Source: R-RK-3 sp031399085
GTDB lineage: Bacteria > Pseudomonadota > Alphaproteobacteria > Rhizobiales > Rhodomicrobiaceae
Reading direction: 5' to 3'
DNA: 64,000 bases
Assembly: GCA_031399085.1 (NCBI GenBank)
Contig: JANNOQ010000112.1
Span: forward strand, 3,223 to 67,222
The stretch's first letter is position 1, and the number at the start of each line of letters is the position of its first letter. This document shows positions 26,886-35,493 of the stretch, piece by piece. Under the pieces are notes generated by a model. The model saw only the letters and a program-made list of their open reading frames with translations. It was not told the DNA's origin and did not search any database. The position numbers and the translations under genes are program-made.

Positions 26886-27998
26886 TCAGTTGGTGCGGAT
26901 GTCGTTGCTCGCCGTGGGCGGCAAATCCGTTTGTACGAGAGCGCCTTCCCGCAGCTTGAACGCGCCGTTCGCGGCGATCACTTCGCCGGCGGTGAGGCCG
27001 GCTTGCACGGCGATTTCGTCATTCTGTACGAGGCCGGTCTGTACGATCCGCTGGCGGGCGCGCAGCTTGCCGTCCTCATCGACGATGACGAAGACGTGCT
27101 GGCCATGCGGCGAGCGTCGAACCGAGGCGAGCGGAACCAGGATCGTCGGCTGCGGCGACGACGTCACCGCGATCACATCGACGAACATGCCAGGCCGAAA
27201 AACCTCGCCAAGCCCGCTTGCGACAGCGCGGAAGCGCACGGTCCGGTTGGCGCGATCGACGCTTTCTGCCTCGGCTGCGATTTTTGCCGTGGCGGAGCCG
27301 TTCGGAACGGCTGGGCTGGTCAGGGTGACGGTCGCGCCTGGGCGGATCGTCGCGGCGCTGTCCTGCGGCAGGGCGAAATCGACATATGCGTCCGCGTCAA
27401 CGCCCTGAAGCGTCGCGAGCTGCGTACCGACATCGAGATAGGCGCCGGGTTGCAGATTGGTGATGCCGATCCGGGCGCGGAACGGCGCGACGATCCGCTT
27501 CTTGTCGATCCCCACCTGCAGATTGCGCGCTCGCGCTGCGGCGGCCGCGAATTCCGACTGCGCCCGGTCGAATTCCTGCGGCGAAAAGGCCGGACTGTCA
27601 CGCAGATTGCTACGCCGTTCTAGGCTGAGTTTTGCCAGCTTAGCCTCGGCCTCGGCCGCCGCGAGCAGCGCCTCCTCCTGGCGCGTGTCGAGCTGCACCA
27701 GCAGTTGACCGGCCTCGACGATGTCTCCCGAGGCAAATCCTACCCTGGCGATGGCCCCCGCGACCTCGTTACGAACGTCGAGCTGGCGCAGGGCGATCAC
27801 GGTGCCAATGGCCCGCGTCGTGGCGGACCATTCGCCCGAGCGGGCGCGCACAGAGGCAACCGCTTCTGCCGGCTCGGGTGATGCCTCGGCCGCGGCTTGT
27901 GCAGCCTGTAGCTCGCGATATTTGTAAAGCCAAAGCCCGCCGGCAATGCCGACGATCGCCAGAACAATCACCAGCCATGCAGTCAAATGTTTAAGCAT
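26886..27998 (-). CDS. RND efflux membrane fusion protein
   Basis: A 370-residue periplasmic adaptor. Membrane anchor about 6-25 (AWLVIVLAIVGIAGGLWLYK), half-lipoyl (NEVAGAIARVGFASGDIVEA), alpha-hairpin (about 110-165), second half-lipoyl (IVAPFRARIGITNLQPGAYL), beta-barrel and membrane-proximal domain (FRPGMFVDVIAV, LVPLASVRRSPHGQHVFVI). The start ATG follows CGAGGAT. It is the first gene of a two-gene operon with the RND permease. A SoxR-type promoter lies about 180 bases upstream. Confidence 0.93.
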   Translation of the reverse strand: MLKHLTAWLVIVLAIVGIAGGLWLYKYRELQAAQAAAEASPEPAEAVASVRARSGEWSATTRAIGTVIALRQLDVRNEVAGAIARVGFASGDIVEAGQLLVQLDTRQEEALLAAAEAEAKLAKLSLERRSNLRDSPAFSPQEFDRAQSEFAAAAARARNLQVGIDKKRIVAPFRARIGITNLQPGAYLDVGTQLATLQGVDADAYVDFALPQDSAATIRPGATVTLTSPAVPNGSATAKIAAEAESVDRANRTVRFRAVASGLGEVFRPGMFVDVIAVTSSPQPTILVPLASVRRSPHGQHVFVIVDEDGKLRARQRIVQTGLVQNDEIAVQAGLTAGEVIAANGAFKLREGALVQTDLPPTASNDIRTN

Positions 27999-28181
27999 TG
28001 TATCCTCGTGGAATTATAAGGCTTCGGAGCGCCGGCACAGCGCTGTGCGCATGAGTCAAACCACAGGGCGGCGGCGACTATCCCCACCCTTTATTTGCGG
28101 TAAAGCGACCTGAAAGCTGCAACTGCATTCTTTAATTTCATGTTCATCCTTTACGCGGCGACCAATCCGCTCAAGGGGCCG

Positions 28182-28212
28182 TTGCTAGAACCTCAATTAC
28201 CCTCGAGGTCAA
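28182..28212 (-). promoter_or_regulatory. SoxR-type promoter of the RND efflux operon
   Basis: Read on the minus strand: -35 TTGACC (28212-28207), a 19-base spacer, and -10 TAGCAA (28187-28182). Between and over them lies CCTCGAGGGTAATTGAGG (28208-28191), an 18-base dyad that matches the known SoxR box CCTCAAGTTAACTTGAGG at 13 positions. A 19-bp spacer is the hallmark of SoxR/MerR-activated promoters. It points at the efflux genes starting at 27998. Confidence 0.75.
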
Positions 28213-28455
28213 GCGCAAATCATCCCAAGCGTGGTATTGAGCAGTCACAGCTAGCAGTTGCGGCGATCGACGATCTCCATGCGTCCCGCTATCAAGACGA
28301 ACGGAAAGCGACAAAACCGACAGAATGTGGAAGCATCGATGCATTTCCCGCCGCGCATGCATCGCTGGGCATCGCGCTGGCCTGATTTATGCCTGGCTGG
28401 CCTAGATACTGAAGTCAGCACTAAACTATCCTTGGCCCCACTTTCGCAGCCTGAA

Positions 28456-28473
28456 GTCAAGCATATGCTTGAC
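28456..28473. promoter_or_regulatory. Perfect 18-bp palindrome over the ArsR-remnant start
   Basis: GTCAAGCATATGCTTGAC is fully self-complementary and includes the ATG (28465) of the ArsR-family remnant. Position and symmetry suggest the operator through which that regulator repressed itself and the SRPBCC gene. Confidence 0.65.
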
Positions 28474-28952
28474 CAATCTGCACGGATCGATCTCATGTAC
28501 CAAGCGCTGGCGGATAATGGCCGACGGGCAATGGTGGAGCGTCTCAGCCGGGGACCGGCGTCCGTCAGCGAACTCGCCGAGCCGCTCGACATGACACTCT
28601 CAGCGCTGGTTCAGCACCTCAAAGCGCTGGAGCAAGCGGTCTCATCCGCTCATGGAAGGTCGGGCGCGTGCGCACCTGCCATATCGAAGCAGAGGCGCTC
28701 AGCCTGGCGGAGCAATGGATCAACCAGCGCCGCATGAGCTGGGAGCGGCGCCTCAACCGGCTGGGCGACTATCTCGCCAGCCAACCACAAGATCTGGATG
28801 AAGCGGGAAATCACGACCGAACGATCCATTACACATGCCACTTTCACAATCGAGCGAACTTACGGCGCGTCGTCGGCGCGGGTGTTCGAGGCCTTTGCCG
28901 ACCTATCCGCCAAGCGGCGTTGGTTTGCCAAGGGCGAGGGCTGGGAGATTGA
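28465..28952 (+). pseudogene. ArsR-family regulator, frameshifted
   Basis: The frame from ATG 28465 reads DLMYQALADNGRRAMVERLS and VSELAEPLDMTLSALVQHLK (an ArsR winged helix). It loses register near 28637, where GCGGT replaces an expected GCGGGT. The continuation in the next frame is LIRSWKVGRVRTCHIEAEAL and WINQRRMSWERRLNRLGDYL, the usual end of ArsR regulators paired with SRPBCC genes. A one-base deletion explains the break. The native stop is uncertain; the shifted frame runs to 28952 over the SRPBCC start. Confidence 0.8.
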
Positions 28953-29055
28953 GGCATTTCGAAGCCGACTTCCGCGTCGGCGGCGGCGAGACGAGCCGTT
29001 TCCGCTTTCGGGGGGGCGATCTCATCCGCAACGAAACGATCCACCAGGCGGCCAC
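28798..29055 (+). pseudogene. SRPBCC (AHSA1-type) gene, broken
   Basis: ATG 28798 begins MKREITTERSITHATFTIER, then SSARVFEAFADLSAKRRWFA and GEGWEIEAF: the N-terminal half of an AHSA1/SRPBCC ligand-binding protein. An extra base near 28961 shifts the frame; the next blocks (EADFRVGGGETSRFRFRGGD, LIRNETIHQ) follow in another frame, then homology ends. It is both frameshifted and truncated. ArsR-SRPBCC pairs are common two-gene operons of unknown ligand. Confidence 0.78.
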
Positions 29056-29109
29056 CTGCGCGCAAACATTGCGAAGACCCTGTCCCATTTCGTGGCCACT
29101 GACCGTTAA

Positions 29110-29614
29110 GTTCGTCTCAACCGCTGCATGTTCATGCAGAGATCCAATTGTCCGTTCTTCTCGGGCGGACGAAAGCCTCCTTCATCTACGGCGAGCAAAG
29201 GCTTGAACGCGTAAATCAGACGGCGGGCGATCTGTTCATCGTCCCATCGCTTCAACCCATCAGTTCGATCTGATTGAGCCAGGCCCAATTGTCCTTTTCT
29301 ACTTCCTCCCCCTTGAGTTTGACCGGTTGGTCGGTAGCGTGACCGGATCCGATCTCAACATTCCTCGCCAATCCCTGCATGCCGATCCAGTGCTTTTGCC
29401 GCTTGCACGTGAGGTGCATCGCTGGAGCATGCGTGAAACGCCCGCAATCGCCTTCGAAGCGGCGAATATCGTGGCCGCAAGCCGCTTGGCAACGCTTGCC
29501 AATGTCATCATTCCACTGGAGGACGAGGCAAGCCTTGCGCGCGCAAAGAGTTTTATTGAGACCGAGCTTGGACGAAGTCGGCAGATGAATTGCTCCTTCT
29601 TGGCCAACTCGTAG
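29110..29614 (+). pseudogene. AraC-family regulator remnant (no HTH)
   Basis: Read in two frames, this stretch gives IQLSVLLGRTKASFIYGEQR and LERVNQTAGDLFIVPSLQP, then after a missing base near 29255 QFDLIEPGPIVLFYFLPLEF, DPVLLPLAREVHR and LARAKSFIETELGRS. That is the order of the cupin-like sensing domain and linker of an AraC-type regulator, ending where the helix-turn-helix should begin. Both ends are lost. The resemblance is by pattern only. Confidence 0.5.
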
Positions 29615-29625
29615 TCATTCAGCGA

Positions 29626-29661
29626 AATGTGGCGGCTGACTTAAGCGCCGCCCGCCACATT
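29626..29661 (-). terminator. Intrinsic terminator candidate
   Basis: Ten-base arms AATGTGGCGG and CCGCCACATT around a 16-base loop, placed 19 bases beyond the stop of the exported repeat protein gene on the minus strand. Confidence 0.55.
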
Positions 29662-29679
29662 CGAATCAGGTCGTACTGA

Positions 29680-29994
29680 TTACTTCTTAGAAGCACCAGT
29701 CTTCTGAAGCTCCGTCCAGAATTTTTCGGCGTCGTCCTTGGCATTGCCGTAGCGCCGCATATTCTCCCAGAAGTTGGTGAAGTTTGCCTCATCGCCGGCT
29801 TGGCACGCATCGAAGGCGCGCAAGCCTGCACGGTGGGTGGCCACCACGTCCTCGGTCTTGGGCTTGGAATTGCCGTACTGGCGCATCTTCTCCCAGAAAT
29901 CGTCATACTTCGAGATGCAGTCGTTTGGAGCTGCCTGGCCCGGAACAGCAGCAAACGCGGCGATGATGCTGGCAGCGACAATGGTTCTGATCAT
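29680..29994 (-). CDS. Exported protein with two FWE-M-R-YGN repeats
   Basis: A 104-residue product with a signal peptide (MIRTIVAASIIAAFAAVPGQ, cleavage after QAA). The mature part holds two related 30-residue units: CISKYDDFWEKMRQYGNSKP and ANFTNFWENMRRYGNAKDDA, each followed by a helical stretch. Two cysteines (one early, one in AFDACQAGD) could form a disulfide. I do not recognise the family. It is divergent from the metallo-beta-lactamase-fold gene at 30316 and has its own terminator, so it is likely a real single-gene unit. Confidence 0.72.
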   Translation of the reverse strand: MIRTIVAASIIAAFAAVPGQAAPNDCISKYDDFWEKMRQYGNSKPKTEDVVATHRAGLRAFDACQAGDEANFTNFWENMRRYGNAKDDAEKFWTELQKTGASKK

Positions 29995-30315
29995 GGCGTC
30001 CTCGTTTTCTCGCTTGAGTGTGGAAATCTAAGGCGTGTTGACCGATTATCAGTAGCTGGCGCCGACAGTTCGCGCTTGACCAGGGCTGCCGCCGATTGAG
30101 CAAATCTGCTATATTTAGGTTGAATCACGGCCAGTCGGCGTGACCATCGCCGCTCAATGATCTCACTCCTTACGTCCTGCTCATCATCTCAGCACCGCCA
30201 TCATGCAATTTCGCAATTTCGCGTGCGCTCAAGGAAGATCCATCCGTGTGCCAACGGCTATGCTCCGCCAAGACCATAACCATGCGTTCAACGGCACACG
30301 GGCAAAGGAAAGTAA
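29995..30315. other. Divergent promoter region
   Basis: About 320 bases separate the exported repeat protein gene (minus) and the MBL-fold gene (plus). An A/T-rich stretch around 30108-30122 may be promoter sequence. A loose 7/12 match to the island palindrome there is too weak to call. Confidence 0.35.
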
Positions 30316-31287
30316 ATGACATCCGCAACCAAGAACATGTTCACCCGTCGTGGCTTTTGCCTTTGCTGCCTTACCGGGTCCGCCATTGCGGCCACGGGCG
30401 GATGGCTTACGCCCCGCCAAGCCTTTGCCGAAGCACTCGGAATCGTCGATCTGATCAAATCGGAGGCGGCCAAGGCTCCGATCAACGTTCATCGTCTGCG
30501 TGGAAATATTGCCGTGCTCGAAGGCTCCGGAGGCAATATCGCGGTGCTGACGGGTCGCGACAGCAAGCTGCTGATCGATGCCGGCATAGGGGTGTCTCGC
30601 CCGCAGATCGCCACCGCGCTAGCCGGGATCGGACCTGAGCCTGTCACGCAATTGATCAATACTCACTGGCACTTCGACCATGCCGACGGGAACGAATGGC
30701 TTCACGCCTCCGGCGCAAAAATTTTGGCTCACGACAATACGCGGAAACATCTTTTGACGACGCAGCGTGTCGAGGACTGGAACTTCGATTTTATCGCCCC
30801 TCCGGCGGGAGCGGTCCCCACCGACGTATTTTCGACGGAGCGGACCGTGATGTTCAATGACAGCAAGATAGCGCTGAAACATTATGGTCCTGCCCATACC
30901 GACAGCGATATCTCGGTCACTTTCACCGACGCCGATATCTTGCACACCGGCGATACATTCTGGAACGGCGTCTACCCGTTCATCGACTACTCCACCGGCG
31001 GCCATATCGACGGCATGATCCAAGCCGCCGACGCCAACATCGCGGCTTCCACCGACAAGACGATCGTGATTCCAGGGCATGGCCGGCCCGTGAGCAAACG
31101 GTCCGAGCTCAAGGAATACCGCGACATGCTTGTCGCAATCCGTGAGAACGTCGCCAGCCTCAAAAAACAGGGCAAGTCCTTGGAGGATGTAGTCGCGGCC
31201 AAGCCGACGGCCGCCTACGACGCCAAATGGGGTGGGTTCGTGATCAGCCCGGCCTTTTTCACGAAGCTGGTCTACATGGGTGTTTGA
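30316..31287 (+). CDS. Tat-exported metallo-beta-lactamase-fold hydrolase
   Basis: A 323-residue protein. It starts with a twin-arginine signal (FTRRGFCLCCLTGSAIAATG, cleavage near QAFA). The MBL fold has the zinc motif THWHFDHADGN (H-x-H-x-D-H), then HYGPAHTDSDISV, ILHTGDTFWNG and a final VIPGHGRPVSK. Both zinc sites look complete, so it should be a folded periplasmic hydrolase. Substrate cannot be told; lactonase, arylsulfatase-like or quinoprotein-relay-like members share this layout. It stands upstream of the alpha/beta-hydrolase cluster, in the opposite orientation. Confidence 0.9.
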   Translation: MTSATKNMFTRRGFCLCCLTGSAIAATGGWLTPRQAFAEALGIVDLIKSEAAKAPINVHRLRGNIAVLEGSGGNIAVLTGRDSKLLIDAGIGVSRPQIATALAGIGPEPVTQLINTHWHFDHADGNEWLHASGAKILAHDNTRKHLLTTQRVEDWNFDFIAPPAGAVPTDVFSTERTVMFNDSKIALKHYGPAHTDSDISVTFTDADILHTGDTFWNGVYPFIDYSTGGHIDGMIQAADANIAASTDKTIVIPGHGRPVSKRSELKEYRDMLVAIRENVASLKKQGKSLEDVVAAKPTAAYDAKWGGFVISPAFFTKLVYMGV

Positions 31288-31414
31288 GCCACGTTTGCGC
31301 GGCTCCGTGATGGTGGTGATTTCGTCCCGACGTTGTCGCCCCCACAAAATCGCGAAACGCGATTCTTCCAGCGAGAGGTCACCGCCCACAGACCGCAGGC
31401 GGTGCTGCTGGCTT

Positions 31415-32416
31415 TTACTGCGAGACTGCCCGGTCAAGAAATCCGCGGATTAATTGTGCGATTTCATCCCCGTGGCTTTCGAGCGCGAAATGCCCGGTAT
31501 CCAAAAGATGAAACTCCGCGTTTGGCAAATCCCGTTTGAAAGCCTCCGCGCCGGCGGCAGGGAAAATCTGATCGTTCTTGCCCCAAACGATCAGCGTCGC
31601 CGGTTTCTTATTGCGGAAGTACTCCTGCCAAGCAGGATACAGCGGCGGGTTCGTTCGATAGTCGTAAAAGAGATCGAGTTGGATTTCCGCGTTTTCGGGT
31701 CGATCCATGAGCGCCTGATCCAGGGTCCAGGCGTCCGGACTGACACGCGATGGGTCTTTAAAACCTTCGGTGTACTGCCATTTCGTCGCCTTTATCGTTG
31801 TCAGCCAGCGTATGGCCTCACGTTTTTCAACGCTGTTCTCCTTCCAATAGGCCTTGATCGGATCCCAGAACGGGCTTAGCCCTTCGTCATAGGCGTTGCC
31901 GTTCTGGATGATGAGGGCCGAGACGCGATCGGGATACCGTGCGGCAAGGCGGAAGCCTACAGGAGCGCCGTAGTCCATAACATAGAGAGCATATTTTGAC
32001 AGGCCGAGCTTGTCCGTAAGCTGATCGACGACCTCGAAATAACGTTCGAAGGTATATGAGAATGTGCCGCGCGTTGGGGCCGAGCTGTGACCGTAGCCGG
32101 GGTAATCGGGAGCGACGACGTGATATTTGTCTGCAAGCGCGGGAATGAGATTGCGGAACATGTGTGACGAGGTCGGGAAGCCGTGGAGCAAGAGAATGAC
32201 CGGGGCATTCTTGGGTCCTGCCTCGCGATAGAAGACGTCGGTGCCGTCGATATTTACGGTTTGATAGCGTACCTCTACTGCATGTGCGGTTACTGGAGCG
32301 AAACTGGCGATTCCAAGAATGAAGACCACGGCAGCGGCCTGCCGCAGCCAGTCAATAAGACCCAAGCGCGCGAGGGCGCGGCTTTCACGGTCCGACATAC
32401 ACGTTCTAGCGATCAT
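31415..32416 (-). CDS. Exported haloalkane-dehalogenase-like alpha/beta-hydrolase
   Basis: ATG 32416 follows CGGAGAC and gives 333 residues. A Sec-type signal or anchor (about 20-43, AAAVVFILGIASFAPVTAHA) precedes the alpha/beta-hydrolase fold. The oxyanion loop is LLHGFPTSSHMF. The nucleophile elbow carries Asp (YVMDYGAPVGFRLA) as in haloalkane dehalogenases and epoxide hydrolases. The acid region is LIVWGKNDQIFP and the catalytic His is in LDTGHFALESHG. A Ser-esterase is excluded by the Asp nucleophile. It forms a minus-strand pair with the hydrolase at 32639, 222 bases upstream. Confidence 0.9.
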   Translation of the reverse strand: MIARTCMSDRESRALARLGLIDWLRQAAAVVFILGIASFAPVTAHAVEVRYQTVNIDGTDVFYREAGPKNAPVILLLHGFPTSSHMFRNLIPALADKYHVVAPDYPGYGHSSAPTRGTFSYTFERYFEVVDQLTDKLGLSKYALYVMDYGAPVGFRLAARYPDRVSALIIQNGNAYDEGLSPFWDPIKAYWKENSVEKREAIRWLTTIKATKWQYTEGFKDPSRVSPDAWTLDQALMDRPENAEIQLDLFYDYRTNPPLYPAWQEYFRNKKPATLIVWGKNDQIFPAAGAEAFKRDLPNAEFHLLDTGHFALESHGDEIAQLIRGFLDRAVSQ

Positions 32417-32596
32417 TGATTGTCTCCGGTGTGTGAGAGGGATTTCACGCAAAGAAGCGTAACGGTCTCAGAATAGCGTTTAGGCCGGGGCCGATCTTTC
32501 GCCGGAGCACGCAGAATTTCGCAAACGCCCGATGGCGTTTGCGATGCCGGGCCGTGTCGATCAGGATTTCAATTGCGCCCGAACCGGGACGAGCGG

Positions 32597-32622
32597 CCAG
32601 GCCCCTGCTTCAAGAGGCCTGG
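32597..32622 (-). terminator. Terminator candidate after haloperoxidase-like gene
   Basis: CCAGGCC and GGCCTGG arms (7 bp, extended by one mismatch-broken step) around a 12-base interior, 17 bases past the stop of the gene at 32639-33466. There is no long T run. Confidence 0.5.
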
Positions 32623-32638
32623 CACTGGCAGGCAGCGA

Positions 32639-33466
32639 TTACGCACCGGCTTTGATGAAAGCAAGTAGCTCTTCGTTGACCCTGTCTTTGAGGGTCGTGC
32701 ACATTCCATGCGGAGCACCCTCGTAGACCTTCAATGTCGCATTCTTGATGATCTTCGAGGACAGCAGGGCGGAAGCGGCGATCGGAACGATTTGATCGTC
32801 ATCGCCGTGAAGCACCAAGGTCGGCACATCGAACCTTTTCAGGTCTTCCGTCAGATCTGTCTCGGAGAAGGCTTTGATGCAGAAATAGGAGGCCGGGAAC
32901 CCGGCCATCATGCTTTGCAGCCAGAATGACTCCCGCACGCCTTCGGAGATTTTGGCGCCGGGTCTGTTGTAGCTGTAGAACGGCATGCTGAGATCCTTCC
33001 AAAACTTCGAACGGTCAGCGAGCACATTCGCGCGTATTTGGTCGAAAGCTTCCATTGGCGTGCCGCTGGGATTGCTTTCGGTCTTCAGCATGAGCGGGGG
33101 AATTGCACCGATCAGCACGGCTTTGGCCACGCGCTTCGTGCCGTGACGTCCGATGTAGCGGGCAACTTCACCGCCACCGGTCGAGTGGCCGATATGGATC
33201 GCGTCTTTCAGATTGAGCGTTTCGGTGAGGGCCGCGAGATCGTCGGCGTAGGTGTCCATGTCGTTGCCGTTCCACGGCTGGCTGGAGCGGCCATGCCCGC
33301 GCCGGTCATGCGCGATGCAACGGTAGCCGTGCGATGTCAGAAAAAACATCTGGTCTTCGAAAGCATCGCCGCTTAGCGGCCAGCCGTGGCTGAACACGAT
33401 CGGCTGACCTTGTCCCCAATCCTTATAGTAAATTTCAGTGCCATCCTTCGTGGTGATCGTCGTCAT
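32639..33466 (-). CDS. Cytoplasmic haloperoxidase/esterase-like alpha/beta-hydrolase
   Basis: A 275-residue protein without a signal peptide, closely following the cofactor-free haloperoxidase/esterase family. It has YYKDWGQGQPIVFSHGWPLS, CIAHDRRGHGRSSQPW, the nucleophile elbow IGHSTGGGEVARYIG (Ser), the acid in VLHGDDDQIVPI, and the His in YEGAPHGMCTT. The full catalytic triad is visible. Physiological substrates of this family are usually esters or lactones. The ATG is preceded by AAAGGAGACAG. Confidence 0.93.
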   Translation of the reverse strand: MTTITTKDGTEIYYKDWGQGQPIVFSHGWPLSGDAFEDQMFFLTSHGYRCIAHDRRGHGRSSQPWNGNDMDTYADDLAALTETLNLKDAIHIGHSTGGGEVARYIGRHGTKRVAKAVLIGAIPPLMLKTESNPSGTPMEAFDQIRANVLADRSKFWKDLSMPFYSYNRPGAKISEGVRESFWLQSMMAGFPASYFCIKAFSETDLTEDLKRFDVPTLVLHGDDDQIVPIAASALLSSKIIKNATLKVYEGAPHGMCTTLKDRVNEELLAFIKAGA

Positions 33467-33827
33467 GGTCTGTCTCCTTTGGTTTGAAGAGGCTGGGCCG
33501 GTCGTCGATGTTTCACTTGCGGGGTGCGCTCCTAAGAGCGTCGCCGCAGCGATGATGCTCGCGCCCTCGATTAAGACGTTGTGGCGCGACGTACTTATTT
33601 CCTCAGTTTATCCACGAGCCGCGCTCCTGATACGAAGTCTCGCCCTCGCCTGTCCGGATTGGGCGCGATCACGGATTATCGTCGATATTGCGGATCAAGT
33701 GATTCGGCTGCCCGATCCTCGCAAAGCGATCCGAGTCAGTCTTTCGAGAAAGTGGCGGAAATTTCTCATTCGCACGTCGCTGAGGCGCGATCCGTTTCGG
33801 AAAAGTGCAGTTTCGAACCCATCGCCC
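33467..33827. other. Intergenic, leader of the 33466 gene and decayed sequence
   Basis: About 360 bases without a gene I can support. Two overlapping plus-strand frames exist, but neither has a ribosome-binding site or a recognisable domain. Confidence 0.35.
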
Positions 33828-34195
33828 TTAAGATTGCCAAGAGCGCAAACCAGCCTCCCTCGCTTGCGACGCATACGCCTGAAATAGCGTTGCGCATGTA
33901 GCGGCGGGTTCTACGTCGGCCGGATCGACCTGGCGTCGTCGATAATCAAATTGATCCGAATCGTCAGGTTTATAGCCTGGCGCTTTTAGACAGATTCCCT
34001 TGAGCGCTTCGGCCATTCGCACGAGATCGGGCAGGGTTCGCGCCGTCATTTTTTTCATGATGTGTCCCCGGTGAATTTTCACGGTGATCTCACTCAACCG
34101 GACTTCGGCGGCGATCTGCTTATTCATCAAGCCACTGGTCACAAGTTGCAAAATCTCCCTCTCCCGCGTGGTGAGACTCTCATAAAGCCCGCAAA
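33828..34195 (-). pseudogene. FixJ-type regulator remnant (LuxR domain only)
   Basis: The frame from about 34195 reads YESLTTREREILQLVTSGLM, NKQIAAEVRLSEITVKIHRG and MTARTLPDLVRMAEALKG: the LuxR/GerE helix-turn-helix of a FixJ-family response regulator, closely resembling those at 49671 and 62291. The whole receiver domain is missing; homology begins a few codons before the HTH. A short product could start at the ATG at 34151. The 30 residues after VRMAEALKG are not conserved. Confidence 0.82.
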
Positions 34196-34238
34196 CGTTT
34201 GAGGACCGATCGGCGTTTGCGCGATCAACTTACTTTCA

Positions 34239-34254
34239 TCATACCAATGTATAA
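34239..34254. promoter_or_regulatory. Island palindrome, copy upstream of hydrolase 34377
   Basis: TCATACCAATGTATAA is a near-dyad related to the consensus TCATACC-TT-GGTATGA, with arms ATACC and TGTAT around AA. It ends 122 bases before the ATG of the exported hydrolase gene. Confidence 0.5.
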
Positions 34255-34376
34255 CCAGCAACCCGATCGTATAATTCTAATAATCGGTCAGAAAATCATA
34301 ATGACGTTAGCTCTTATCGTTGGATATGCGCCGCCGATATTAGCGATTTCCATAGTCATGTTACAAAGGATCGAAC

Positions 34377-35186
34377 ATGCGCAAACCCATCATGGGCCTG
34401 GCTGTGTTGGCCGCCTTAAGCGCCGCCGCTAGCGCCTCGTTACCAGCAATGGCCGAGCCAACCAAGGCGACGACGATCGTCCTTGTTCACGGGGCCTTTG
34501 CAGAATCGGCGAGTTGGAACAGCGTTATTACCGACCTCGTCGCGCGGGGCTACCCGGTCGTCGCGGCCGCAAATCCGCTGAGAAGTGTCAAAGGCGACGC
34601 TGACTATGTGTCCAGCATCGTCAAGTCGATCAGCGGACCCGTCGTTCTCGTCGGCCATTCCTATGCTGGCTCTGTCATTTCGAATGCGGCAAACGGCAAC
34701 GATAATGTGAGGGCGCTCGTCTTCGTGGCGGGCTTTGCCCCCGAGGCTGGCGAGAGTGCCGCCGATCTCTCTGGGCGCTTTCCAGGCGGCACGCTTGGCG
34801 CCGCGCTCGCACCGGCAGTCGCTCAATCCGACGGCAGCAAGGATGTCTACATTGATCAGAGTAAGTTCCATGCCCAATTCGCGGCGGACGTTTCTGCCGC
34901 CGAAGCCGTGCAAATGGCGGCGACGCAGCGGCCGATTCTCGAAGCGGCCCTTGGGGAAAAGGCTGGACAGCCGGCGTGGAAGACGGTTCCGTCGTGGTTT
35001 ATCTACGGTGAACTCGATAAGAATATTCCTGCGGCGGTCCATGCTTTCATGGCTGAACGGGCAGGGGCGAAAAAAGCGATCGAGGTAAAGGGCGCATCGC
35101 ATGTCGTGATGATATCCCACCCTCACGAGGTTTCAGCCCTCATCGAGCAAGCCGCATCAGCAAAGCAGGCGGCATTAGCGAAATAG
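34377..35186 (+). CDS. Exported Ser-type alpha/beta-hydrolase
   Basis: A 269-residue protein with a clear Sec signal (MRKPIMGLAVLAALSAAASA, cleavage after AMA). The fold is a compact alpha/beta-hydrolase of the salicylate-esterase/EstC-like group: IVLVHGAFAESASWNSVITD, the nucleophile elbow VLVGHSYAGSVISNA (Ser), the acid near WFIYGELDKNIP, and the His in EVKGASHVVMISHP. It would act in the periplasm on a small ester. A perfect terminator follows, and a copy of the island palindrome lies upstream. Confidence 0.92.
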   Translation: MRKPIMGLAVLAALSAAASASLPAMAEPTKATTIVLVHGAFAESASWNSVITDLVARGYPVVAAANPLRSVKGDADYVSSIVKSISGPVVLVGHSYAGSVISNAANGNDNVRALVFVAGFAPEAGESAADLSGRFPGGTLGAALAPAVAQSDGSKDVYIDQSKFHAQFAADVSAAEAVQMAATQRPILEAALGEKAGQPAWKTVPSWFIYGELDKNIPAAVHAFMAERAGAKKAIEVKGASHVVMISHPHEVSALIEQAASAKQAALAK

Positions 35187-35189
35187 ATG

Positions 35190-35227
35190 CTGGACGGCCA
35201 GGCGGCGTCGCTCGCCTGGCCGTCCAG
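35190..35227 (+). terminator. Strong intrinsic terminator
   Basis: Perfect 15-bp arms (CTGGACGGCCAGGCG and complement) with an 8-base loop, beginning 3 bases after the stop codon of the exported hydrolase. Downstream sequence is only mildly T-rich. Confidence 0.85.
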
Positions 35228-35493
35228 CTGATCTTATCAAAAGTGGAGTCTGTCAGGGGTCCGAATAGCGCGAGATGAGTGAAGCGGCTGGTGACGAAGC
35301 TTTCCGCCCTCATACTTGAAGCCCATCTGGAAACCCAGAGTTCGCTCTGTTCGGTCCAGCAGCCCGGGAACGCTGTCCGATTCTAGCCCTGGCGAAAGTC
35401 CCCGTACATCAGGCATCGCGGCGCATATTCGCCAGCTTATCCCACCCCCACCTTGCGGGGATGGCTTTTGCGCATGATGCTGTTCTCGCGATC

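Noticed and set aside
30108..30122. Another copy of the island palindrome before the MBL-fold gene
   Set aside because: Only about 7 of 12 central positions match and dyad symmetry is lost, which is near chance level in A/T-rich sequence.
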